From assembly GCA_902783535.1 (NCBI GenBank), contig CACZRJ010000102.1:1-12772 (forward strand): 12,772 nucleotides of DNA, read 5' to 3'. The notes under the pieces are model-generated. The model saw nothing but the letters and a program-made list of their open reading frames with translations, did not search any database and was not told where the DNA came from. Position numbers and translations under genes: made by a program. Shown in pieces: positions 1 to 6,949 of this stretch. The first letter of the stretch is position 1. Every line of letters begins with the position of its first letter. The DNA comes from an uncultured Ruminococcus sp. GTDB lineage: Bacteria > Bacillota > Clostridia > Oscillospirales > CAG-382.

Positions 1-19
1 ATTTCGAGGTGATTTTCAT

Positions 20-565
20 ATGATTCAGGTACTCATTCTTCTTGCGAACGGCTTCGAAGAGGCCGAAGCCCTCGTGCCGGCGGATCTTCTCATCCGCGCC
101 GGGGCGGACGTGCGTCTGGTCTCCCTGGAAGGAGACGGACTCGTCGCAGGCTCTCACGGCTTCCGCGTGATGCCCGACTGCGCTGTCGGCGAAGCGGACG
201 TTTCCTCCGCGCAGTGTCTGTTCCTGCCCGGCGGGAAAGCAGGCACCGAGAGGCTCTCGGAAAGCGAAGACGTCCGGCGGATGCTGAAAACGGCCGAGCA
301 GAACGGGATCCTGATCGCCGCCATCTGCGCGGCGCCCTCCGTACTCGGGAAATACGGTTTCCTGAACGGCCGGAGATATACCTGCTATCCCGGATTCGAG
401 CAGGCGGTCGCCGGCGGGATCAAGACGGACAAGAAAGTGGAGCTGGACGACATCTTTCTGACCGGCGAAGGCATGGGCGTCGCCCAGGAATTCGGATTCG
501 CCATGGTCAGGTATCTGTTCGGCGAACAGACGGAAAAGGAGCTTCGTCAGAAAACGAGAAGCTGA
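20..565 (+). CDS. DJ-1/PfpI family protein (ThiJ/YajL-like)
   Basis: This 181-residue protein has the single flavodoxin-like domain and usual length of the DJ-1/PfpI superfamily. Seen in the sequence: an N-terminal beta strand (VLILLANGF) followed by GFEEAEA, which carries the conserved glutamate (Glu16 by alignment to human DJ-1 Glu18); an LPGG turn at residues 69-72; and the nucleophile-elbow Cys103 in AAICAAPSVLG. The TCYPGFE segment at 121-127 resembles the YajL/ThiJ clade. Family members are proposed cysteine-dependent stress proteins, glyoxalases or deglycases; which applies here cannot be told from sequence. The ATG at 20 has GAGGTG about 8 nt upstream. The gene is followed 25 nt later by a same-strand protease gene, so it may be the first visible gene of a longer operon. 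The family call is secure; the substrate is unknown. Confidence 0.9.
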   Translation: MIQVLILLANGFEEAEALVPADLLIRAGADVRLVSLEGDGLVAGSHGFRVMPDCAVGEADVSSAQCLFLPGGKAGTERLSESEDVRRMLKTAEQNGILIAAICAAPSVLGKYGFLNGRRYTCYPGFEQAVAGGIKTDKKVELDDIFLTGEGMGVAQEFGFAMVRYLFGEQTEKELRQKTRS

Positions 566-590
566 ACCAAGCACCCTGAAAGGAACGGAA

Positions 591-1535
591 ATGGAAGAGG
601 AAAAAGCGAGAAGCGAACTTGCCGGCGAAAGCCCGAAGGCAAAATGGAATTCGCCGCAGATCACGGCGCCGCTTTTGATGTTCTTCGTCGTGGCGGCGAT
701 GCACCTGTCCAGGTACATTCTCGGCCGGTCCGAAGGAGCGAATCCCTTTCTTTCCATCTCCCTGATCCAGATCCTGGTCCTCATCTTTCCATGCATGATC
801 TACTACCTGCTGAAGAAGAGATCCTTCGCCACGCCGCTGATGATCGGCGCAGTTCGGCTGCGCCACATCCCCCTGATGCTGGCGTCCGTTCCCGTATACG
901 TTTTCGGCATCCTTCTTCTGAAATACGTCTATCTGCTGCTCTCGTTCGAACCGGTCGCGATGTACGGCTTCTTCGACGAGATCTCCGGCAGGACCGGCCC
1001 GGACGCGTCTCTGCTCGGCGTCATCATTTCGCTGGTCGTCATCCCGGCCGTCTGCGAGGAGTTCCTCTTCCGCGGCGTGCTGCTGGCGGAATACAACGGC
1101 CTCGGCGAGGCGAACGCCGTCGTCATGTCGTCCATCTGCTTCGCCATACTGCATTTCTCCGTTCAGAATTTCCCGGCATATCTTCTCGTCGGGCTTCTGC
1201 TCGGCATCCTGACCGTCGTCTCGCGTTCACTGATCCCGGGAATGGTCCTCCATCTGGTCAGCAACGCGCTGAATCTGTTCGTTTCCGATTCGTTCCTGCG
1301 GATCACGATGCAGAAAAACGGCCGCTTTTTCGTCGGATTCATTCTGATCGTTCTGTTCGCGGCTTCGCTCGCGCTCTTCCTCTATCTCATCGAATATCAG
1401 TATATTAAAATGGGAAGCGACGGACAGGAACTGTCCCTTCCTCCGAAGAACTTCCGGAACATCCCGAAAGTCTTCCTGTCCCCGACGTTTCTCATCCTTC
1501 TCCTCGCGTTCGTTCTGTTCACAGTCCTCGGATGA
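591..1535 (+). CDS. CPBP family intramembrane metalloprotease
   Basis: This 314-residue polytopic membrane protein is of the CPBP (CAAX protease / Abi, Rce1-like) family. The three diagnostic motifs are present in order: EExxxR at residues 156-161 (CEEFLFRG), FxxxH at 184-188 (FAILH) and HxxxN at 221-225 (HLVSN). These supply the glutamate, histidine and asparagine residues expected at the intramembrane active site. Hydrophobic segments lie around residues 26-44, 53-74, 92-118, 139-153, 174-188, 194-210, 247-270 and 297-313. A charged loop at about 270-296 separates the last two, which lie C-terminal to the catalytic core. AAAGGA lies just upstream of the ATG at 591. In bacteria such enzymes have been linked to peptide maturation, self-immunity and membrane protein turnover; no substrate gene is visible beside it, so the role here is unassigned. 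Confidence 0.9.
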   Translation: MEEEKARSELAGESPKAKWNSPQITAPLLMFFVVAAMHLSRYILGRSEGANPFLSISLIQILVLIFPCMIYYLLKKRSFATPLMIGAVRLRHIPLMLASVPVYVFGILLLKYVYLLLSFEPVAMYGFFDEISGRTGPDASLLGVIISLVVIPAVCEEFLFRGVLLAEYNGLGEANAVVMSSICFAILHFSVQNFPAYLLVGLLLGILTVVSRSLIPGMVLHLVSNALNLFVSDSFLRITMQKNGRFFVGFILIVLFAASLALFLYLIEYQYIKMGSDGQELSLPPKNFRNIPKVFLSPTFLILLLAFVLFTVLG

Positions 1536-1560
1536 CCCCGCGGTCAGACGCATATCCGTT

Positions 1561-1589
1561 CGTGCGGACATCCTTTCGAAAGGAGCACG
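1561..1589 (+). promoter_or_regulatory. Predicted hairpin enclosing the mltG ribosome binding site
   Basis: The leader just before the mltG GTG start contains the perfect palindrome TCCTTTCGAAAGGA (1571-1584). Its right arm includes the Shine-Dalgarno sequence AAAGGAG (1579-1585). An outer 5-bp stem, CGTGC (1561-1565) with GCACG (1585-1589), extends it across a GGACA bulge (1566-1570). If folded in mRNA, the ribosome binding site would be paired, which would lower mltG translation unless the hairpin is opened. Inferred from base pairing by eye; no folding energy was computed. Confidence 0.45.
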
Positions 1590-1595
1590 GCCATC

Positions 1596-3224
1596 GTGAA
1601 TCAAAATCCAGACCGTCCCACGCCTTCCCCGGAAGACGAAATTGAAGAAATCCTGCGTGAATACCGTCAGAAAAATCGGCAGGAAGACAACCGGCCGGAC
1701 TCCGGCAGGGGCTTTTCCGCGCCTGACGAAGACGACGATGTCCGCATTGCGGGAGACCCGGAGAGCACCATCATCTACGAGCCCTCTTCGGACGGTCCCC
1801 GCGTCGACCCGACGGCGCACTTCGAGTCCGGGCCTGACGACGCTCCGCCTTCGGAACCCCCGGCGCCGGAGCCTTTCGCGTACGCCTCCCATTTCACGAG
1901 CGACGAAAGCGCCGAGACGCCCGAAACGGACGGAGCCGCGGACGAAACGGGCGGCAGAAAAGGGAAAAAGAAGAAAAAGCAGGAGAGCGCGGAAAACGCG
2001 GACGACGACGAATACGCCGGACTTTCCAAACCGACGCGCGTCTTTCTGAAGATCGGAAAAGCGTTTCTGAGCATGAGCTTCCTCGCCAAGGCGCTCATCT
2101 ACATCGCGGTCGTTCTTCTGGTCTCGGCCTATCTGTCCTACTACGTCATCCTCTTCGGAAACGACATGTTCGCTCTGGTCACGGAAACGAGAGAAGTCGA
2201 GATCGACGTTCCGGAAAACGCGACCCAGGAACAGGTGACCGCTCTGCTCAAGGACAACGGACTGATCGAAAGCGAATGGTTCTTCCGCATGTATCTCGAC
2301 CGGTACGCGAGCAAAAACGAGGACGGGATCCATTTCATTTCCGGCCCGCACAAAATGAATCTGAACATGAACTACTCGCAGATCATGAGCGCGCTGACCG
2401 TGGTCGTCCGGGATCGCGAGATCATCACGCTGACTTTCCCGGAAGGATATACCGTCGACCAGATCATCGACCTGTTCGTTTCGAACGGCATCGGCAGCAG
2501 AGAAGGCTTCGTCGAAGCGATCAACCGCTACCCCTACCGGCATGAATTCGTCAAGCTTCTGGACGAGAACGGCTGGCCGCAGGACAGAGTCTACAGGCTG
2601 GAGGGATATCTCTATCCGGACACCTACGAATTCTATACGGACACGAAAGAATACCTCGCGATCAACAAAATGCTGAACGCGTTCAACGACAAGGTCTGGG
2701 TCGACTGGAAGAGCACCTATGCCGATATCCTGGCGGACAGATTCTCGCTCGACGACATGGTCACGCTGGCCTCCATCGTCGAAGCGGAAGGCAAGACCCC
2801 CGAGGACTTCGAATATATTTCCTACGTCTTCCACAACCGTTTGATCCACCCGGACAAATTCCCGTCCCTCGAAAGCGACGCGACCATCCAGTACGCGAGA
2901 ATGCTCGCGGGACTGGAGCGGATCAAGGACTCGTCGCAGCTCGACGTCGGGTTCGACAGTCCCTACAACACTTACAAAATCAAGGGGCTCCCGCCCGGAG
3001 CGATCGGAAACGCGGGTCTGGACGCGATCCTGGCGACCGTCTATCCGGCGCCTCCGCTCGACGAAGACGAGAAGGAGATCGACGCCTACTATTTCGTCAG
3101 CAACAACGCGGGAAAGACCTATTACGCGAATTCGCTTGCCAAGCACGAAAAGAACAAGGAACAAGTCAGGAAAGAGAACGAGGCAGCGGCGGCAGCAGCT
3201 GCCGGCGAAACAGACGAGCAATGA
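1596..3224 (+). CDS. mltG: Endolytic murein transglycosylase MltG
   Basis: A 542-residue membrane-anchored lytic transglycosylase (YceG/MltG family). MltG cleaves nascent peptidoglycan strands near the membrane and acts as a glycan chain terminator. Residues 1-150 are hydrophilic, acidic and low-complexity, with a lysine run at 124-128. One transmembrane helix follows at about 164-188, placing the tail in the cytoplasm and the catalytic domain outside. Conserved elements include PEGYTVDQI (282-290), RLEGYLYPDTYEF (334-346), LASIVEAEGK with the probable catalytic Glu396 (E. coli Glu218), SLESDATIQYA (424-434) and GLPPGAIGNAG (464-474). The C-terminus ends in an alanine-rich charged tail. The GTG at 1596 is chosen because AAAGGAG sits 10 nt before it. 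The stop overlaps the next ATG by 4 nt. The cytoplasmic tail is much longer than in E. coli MltG. Confidence 0.95.
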   Translation: MNQNPDRPTPSPEDEIEEILREYRQKNRQEDNRPDSGRGFSAPDEDDDVRIAGDPESTIIYEPSSDGPRVDPTAHFESGPDDAPPSEPPAPEPFAYASHFTSDESAETPETDGAADETGGRKGKKKKKQESAENADDDEYAGLSKPTRVFLKIGKAFLSMSFLAKALIYIAVVLLVSAYLSYYVILFGNDMFALVTETREVEIDVPENATQEQVTALLKDNGLIESEWFFRMYLDRYASKNEDGIHFISGPHKMNLNMNYSQIMSALTVVVRDREIITLTFPEGYTVDQIIDLFVSNGIGSREGFVEAINRYPYRHEFVKLLDENGWPQDRVYRLEGYLYPDTYEFYTDTKEYLAINKMLNAFNDKVWVDWKSTYADILADRFSLDDMVTLASIVEAEGKTPEDFEYISYVFHNRLIHPDKFPSLESDATIQYARMLAGLERIKDSSQLDVGFDSPYNTYKIKGLPPGAIGNAGLDAILATVYPAPPLDEDEKEIDAYYFVSNNAGKTYYANSLAKHEKNKEQVRKENEAAAAAAAGETDEQ

Positions 3225-4462
3225 TTCCGGATCAAAAAGCAGCGACAATCAAACGGCGGAAGCCCGAGATCCTTTCACCCGCGGGCAACCCTGAAAAGTT
3301 CCGCTTCGCGGTCGACTACGGAGCGGACGCCGTTTACTGCGCGCTTCAGAAGTTCGGCATGCGGAACGCGGCCGAAAACTTCACGCCGGAAGAGCTTGCC
3401 TCTTCGGTCGCATACGCGCATTCGAGGGGCGTGAAAGTCTATCTGACGACGAACACCATGCCGCGCGACGCCGACTTCTCCCTGCTCCCCGACTTCATCA
3501 AAGCCGCTGAGGAAGCGCATCCGGACGCGTATATCGTCTCCGACCCGGGCGTGATGGAAACCGTTTTCCGCTATGCCTCCGCTCCGGAGATCCATCTGTC
3601 CACGCAGACCAGCACCGTCAATTCCGCGACCTGCGCCTTCTGGCACAGACTCGGCGTGAAGCGGGTCGTCCTTGCGCGGGAGCTCTCCCTGAAGGAGATC
3701 CGCACCATCCGCGAAAACGTCCCGGATTCCCTCGAACTGGAGGCCTTCGTCCACGGCGCCATGTGCGTCTCCTATTCCGGCCGGTGCCTGCTTTCGAATT
3801 ATTATGTCAACCGGAACGCCAACGAGGGATGCTGCGCGCAGCCCTGCAGATGGAAATACTACATTCACGAGGAAAAGCGTCCGGAAGAAGTCCTGACGGC
3901 CGAGCAGGACGAAGAGGGCACCTATCTGTTTTCCTCCAGGGACCTGTGCATGATCGAGCATATTCCGGAACTGTGCGAAGCCGGGCTGGACTCCTTCAAG
4001 ATCGAAGGACGCGTCAAAAGCGCGTATTACACGGCCGCGGTCACGAACGCCTACCGGATGGCCCTCGACGGCTATCTTTCCGGGAAACCGTTCGACCCCG
4101 CGTGGAGATCGGAAACGGAAAGCGTCTCCCACAGAGAATACGGGACCGGGTATTTCTTCGATTCCCCGTCCGAAAACGCGCAGATCGTCAGCGACAATCT
4201 CTATCTGAAAGACCGCGCGTTCCTCGCGATCGTCCATTCCTTCGATCCGGACACGGGGCTCGCCCTGTGCGAACAATACAACAAAATGTGCGTCGGAGAC
4301 ACCGTCAACCTGCTTTCTCCGGGCACGACAGGATATGATTTCACCGTCGGCCCCATGACGAACGATCAGATGGAGCCCATCGAAGACACCCGCCATCCGC
4401 GGATGTTCTTCCGCCTTCCGGTCCCGCACGCGAAACCGGGAGACATCATACGGGGGATGTAG
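3221..4462 (+). CDS. U32 family protein, probable tRNA U34 hydroxylation protein (TrhP/YrrO-like)
   Basis: A 413-residue member of the family historically called peptidase U32. It has the N-terminal ILSPAGNPEKFRFAVDYGADAVY beta/alpha region and the family signature at about 174-211. In that signature Cys182, Cys189, Cys205 and Cys209 are spaced as expected for an iron-sulfur site; Cys204 is an extra adjacent cysteine. SFKIEGRVKSAYY follows at about 255-267, and a small C-terminal domain ends the protein. In B. subtilis, YrrN/YrrO (TrhP1/TrhP2) act in prephenate-dependent 5-hydroxyuridine formation at the tRNA wobble base and lie near mltG (yrrL). The length fits the longer YrrO type. The neighbourhood therefore favours tRNA modification over proteolysis. 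No shorter YrrN partner or TrmR methyltransferase is present. The start is the ATG of an ATGA overlap with mltG; no clear Shine-Dalgarno is visible, so translational coupling is likely. Confidence 0.88.
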   Translation: MIPDQKAATIKRRKPEILSPAGNPEKFRFAVDYGADAVYCALQKFGMRNAAENFTPEELASSVAYAHSRGVKVYLTTNTMPRDADFSLLPDFIKAAEEAHPDAYIVSDPGVMETVFRYASAPEIHLSTQTSTVNSATCAFWHRLGVKRVVLARELSLKEIRTIRENVPDSLELEAFVHGAMCVSYSGRCLLSNYYVNRNANEGCCAQPCRWKYYIHEEKRPEEVLTAEQDEEGTYLFSSRDLCMIEHIPELCEAGLDSFKIEGRVKSAYYTAAVTNAYRMALDGYLSGKPFDPAWRSETESVSHREYGTGYFFDSPSENAQIVSDNLYLKDRAFLAIVHSFDPDTGLALCEQYNKMCVGDTVNLLSPGTTGYDFTVGPMTNDQMEPIEDTRHPRMFFRLPVPHAKPGDIIRGM

Positions 4463-4467
4463 GACAA

Positions 4468-5232
4468 ATGGCAGTCGCAGAACGCTTGAAAAAACTGATC
4501 CCGGGCAGCAAAACGCCGACCCGGCCCCCGGTCGTCAGCGCCGTCATCGTCGCCGCCGGCCGCGGTTCCCGCATGGGCGGCATCTCCAAGCCGGAGATCA
4601 AGATCGGAGGAAAGACGCTCCTGAACTGGGTTCTCGACGCGTTTCTGTTGTCGTCCGTCAGCGAGATCGTCGTCGTCTGCGGGACCAACCGTCCGGATCT
4701 GGAGAAATGGATCCCGACGGACGCTAACAAGCCGATCCGTCTCTGCAACGGGGGCAAAACAAGAACGGAATCCGTCTGGAACGGCGTGTCCGAAACGTCT
4801 CCGGAAAGCAATTTCGCGTGCGTCCACGACTGCGCCCGTCCGTTCGTGACGCCGGAGATCATCGAGAAGGTCATATCGGATGCCGCCGAAAAAGGCGCCG
4901 CGACCGCCTCCTGCCCGGTGACGGACACCATCAAATACGTGGATCCGGCGCATGCGTCCGTGTTCACGCCGAACAGAGACTGCCTGCTGGCCATCCAGAC
5001 GCCGCAGGTCTTCCGGAAGGACTGGTACGCCGCGGCGTACGCGAAAGCTCTGGCGGACGCCAAGAAAAACGGAACGGGATTCACGGACGAAACGTCCATG
5101 CTGGAAAAGGCCGGTTTCCCGGTCGCGTATACGGAATGCCCCTCTTCCAACATCAAGCTCACGACCAAAGAGGACATTCTGCGCGCACGCGCCATTCATC
5201 TGCTGAGGCAGAAGGAGGAGGAAAAGAAATGA
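4468..5232 (+). CDS. ispD: 2-C-methyl-D-erythritol 4-phosphate cytidylyltransferase IspD
   Basis: A 254-residue cytosolic enzyme of the MEP isoprenoid pathway. It transfers CMP from CTP to methylerythritol 4-phosphate. Seen: the nucleotide-binding loop AVIVAAGRGSRMGG at about 25-38, KTRTESVWNGV at 97-107, CVHDCARPFV at 118-127 (HDxARP motif), TDTIK at 152-156, QTPQVF at 177-182, TDETSMLEKAG at 206-216 and NIKLTTKEDI at 228-237 near the C-terminus. The usual NKQF segment after the loop is replaced by SKPEIKIGGK, so the MEP-binding side differs slightly from E. coli. About 22 residues precede the first strand, a short basic N-terminal extension; no alternative ATG downstream fits better. It begins 5 nt after the U32 gene and overlaps ispF by 4 nt. 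The C-terminal KEEEEKK tail is encoded by the ispF ribosome binding site (AAGGAGGAGG). Confidence 0.95.
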   Translation: MAVAERLKKLIPGSKTPTRPPVVSAVIVAAGRGSRMGGISKPEIKIGGKTLLNWVLDAFLLSSVSEIVVVCGTNRPDLEKWIPTDANKPIRLCNGGKTRTESVWNGVSETSPESNFACVHDCARPFVTPEIIEKVISDAAEKGAATASCPVTDTIKYVDPAHASVFTPNRDCLLAIQTPQVFRKDWYAAAYAKALADAKKNGTGFTDETSMLEKAGFPVAYTECPSSNIKLTTKEDILRARAIHLLRQKEEEKK

Positions 5233-5711
5233 GCTCCGGATTTCGCATCGGACAGGGGTACGACGTTCACCGTCTCGTCCCCGGGCGCAAACTGATCCTC
5301 GGCGGAGTCGAGATCCCGTTCGAACGGGGGCTTCTCGGTCATTCGGACGCCGACGTCCTCCTGCACGCCGTCTGCGACGCGCTGCTCGGCGCCGCCGCGC
5401 TCGGCGACATCGGAAAGCATTTTCCGGACACGGATCCCGCATACGCAGGCGTCTCTTCCGGACTGCTGTTGCGGAAATGCGGAGAAATGCTTCGCGAACG
5501 CGGCTTCGGGATCGGCAACATCGACGCGACGGTCATCGCACAGAGGCCGAAGCTGATGCCGCATATTCCCGCCATGCGCTCCTTCATCGCCGAAACGCTC
5601 GGCATCCCGGAATCTTCCGTCAGCGTGAAAGCGACGACGGAAGAAGGGCTCGGATTCACCGGAAGGGAGGAAGGGATCGCGGCCATGGCCGTGGCTCTGA
5701 TCGAAACATGA
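5229..5711 (+). CDS. ispF: 2-C-methyl-D-erythritol 2,4-cyclodiphosphate synthase IspF
   Basis: A 160-residue protein, full length for the family, which forms a homotrimer. It cyclises CDP-methylerythritol 2-phosphate to methylerythritol cyclodiphosphate, releasing CMP. The metal site is visible as Asp12 and His14 in GYDVH and His46 in LGHSDADVLLHA. GDIGKHFPDTDP and the CDP-contacting ATTEEGLGFTGREEG segment near the C-terminus are also present. The start is the ATG at 5229, which overlaps the ispD stop (ATGA) and sits behind AAGGAGGAGG at about 5212-5221. The same frame stays open upstream into ispD but without family similarity. IspD and IspF catalyse steps on either side of IspE and are often adjacent or fused; ispE is not in this window. 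The end overlaps nagA by 4 nt. Confidence 0.96.
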   Translation: MSSGFRIGQGYDVHRLVPGRKLILGGVEIPFERGLLGHSDADVLLHAVCDALLGAAALGDIGKHFPDTDPAYAGVSSGLLLRKCGEMLRERGFGIGNIDATVIAQRPKLMPHIPAMRSFIAETLGIPESSVSVKATTEEGLGFTGREEGIAAMAVALIET

Positions 5712-6949
5712 GCGCTCTGTACAGGAAAAGAAAGTTTTTGGGCCGTCTGGTCCTGACGGACAGGATCCTCGAAAACGGCGAGATCTGCTGCGAGGGAGGG
5801 TCCATTCTTTATGCCGGTCCGAGGAAAAACGACGACAAAGATTACGAAGTCTTCGATTTTTCGGACAAATACATCTCCCCCGGATTCATCGACGTCCATC
5901 AGCACGGCGGCGGCGGATACGACTATATGGACGGCACCGAGGAAGCTTTCATCGGCGCCGCGAAACTGCACGCGAAGCACGGGACGACGACCATCCTTCC
6001 GACGACGCTGACCTGTCCCGACGAGGAACTGTTCGAATCCTTCCGCATCCTCCGCTCCGTCCGGAAAGCGGACTATGCCGGCGCCGATCTCTACGGCATG
6101 CATCTGGAAGGACCGTATTTCTCCGAATCCCAGAAGGGCGCGCAGGACCCGAAGTATCTGAAGACGCCTGAAAGATCCCACTACGAGGCGGTCCTGAAAG
6201 CGGCGGAAGGATGCATCACGCGCTGGACCGTCGCGCCGGAGCTTCCGGGAGCGATGGAACTCGGCGACCGGCTGAAGGAAGAAGGCATCCGCGCTTCCAT
6301 GGGGCACTCCGACGCGAGCGTCTACGTCGCGGAAGAGGCGATGAGGCACGGATACACGCATCTGACGCATTTCTACAGCGGCATGAGCACGATCACGCGA
6401 AAGGACGGCTACCGGATCCCCGGACTCGTGGAAGCCGGATACCTGTTCCGGAGTCTGACGGTGGAGATCATCGCGGACGGCTGTCATCTTCCTCCGCCCC
6501 TGCTCCAGCTCGTCTTCCAGTCCAAAGGGCCCGGGAAAACGGTCCTCGTCACCGACGCCATGCGCGGCGCGGGGCAGACGGAGGGCAGAACGATCCTCGG
6601 CTCGCTGAAAAACGGGCAGGAATGCTGGATCGAGGACGGCGTGGCAAAAATGCCGGACCGGAAGGCTTTCGCCGGCTCCGTCGCGACCGCGGACAGACTC
6701 GTCAGAAACATGAACACACTGACCGACGCGGGGCTGTGCGCTTCCGTCCGGATGATGACGGCGACGCCCGCCCGGCTGTTCGGAATCAGAAAACGCGGGC
6801 TGCTGAAGCCCGGAATGCGCGCGGATCTCGCCGTATTCGACCGGAACATTGAAATGGAAGCGACCGTCTGCGAAGGCGCGGTGGTCTACAGGAAAGGCAG
6901 CAATGAATCAGAAACAAGATTTTCAATATCAAAAGACGGAACTCCGTAA
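5708..6949 (+). CDS. nagA: N-acetylglucosamine-6-phosphate deacetylase (NagA-like amidohydrolase)
   Basis: A 413-residue amidohydrolase-superfamily protein. NagA removes acetate from GlcNAc-6-phosphate in amino-sugar use and cell-wall recycling. Residues matching the family: His64/His66 in PGFIDVHQHGGGG (a two-histidine motif as in Bacillus enzymes), Glu134 in HLEGPYF, His200 in MGHSDA, His221 in THFYSGMS, His260 in IADGCH, Asp283 in LVTDAM and the late FAGS. The segment after His221 reads YSGM where typical NagA has YNAM, so this is a divergent clade and a related substrate is possible. The ATG at 5708 overlaps the ispF stop (ATGA) and lacks a recognisable Shine-Dalgarno, which suggests reinitiation after ispF. 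The last 15 residues extend past the expected domain end and overlap the next gene by 47 nt. No nagB, sugar kinase or transporter is nearby. Confidence 0.85.
   Translation: MSALYRKRKFLGRLVLTDRILENGEICCEGGSILYAGPRKNDDKDYEVFDFSDKYISPGFIDVHQHGGGGYDYMDGTEEAFIGAAKLHAKHGTTTILPTTLTCPDEELFESFRILRSVRKADYAGADLYGMHLEGPYFSESQKGAQDPKYLKTPERSHYEAVLKAAEGCITRWTVAPELPGAMELGDRLKEEGIRASMGHSDASVYVAEEAMRHGYTHLTHFYSGMSTITRKDGYRIPGLVEAGYLFRSLTVEIIADGCHLPPPLLQLVFQSKGPGKTVLVTDAMRGAGQTEGRTILGSLKNGQECWIEDGVAKMPDRKAFAGSVATADRLVRNMNTLTDAGLCASVRMMTATPARLFGIRKRGLLKPGMRADLAVFDRNIEMEATVCEGAVVYRKGSNESETRFSISKDGTP

Noticed and set aside
1393..1410. AT-rich patch with TATATT at the 3' end of the CPBP gene as a promoter for mltG
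   Set aside because: No acceptable -35 box at 16-18 nt upstream, and it lies about 190 nt before mltG inside a coding region.
1227..3248. Antisense open frame of 673 codons opposite the protease and mltG genes
   Set aside because: Its product is a low-complexity Arg/Val/Asp/Phe mix with no family motif. It lies wholly opposite two well-supported genes. Codon choice here (few codons whose complement is a stop) keeps the opposite strand open by chance.
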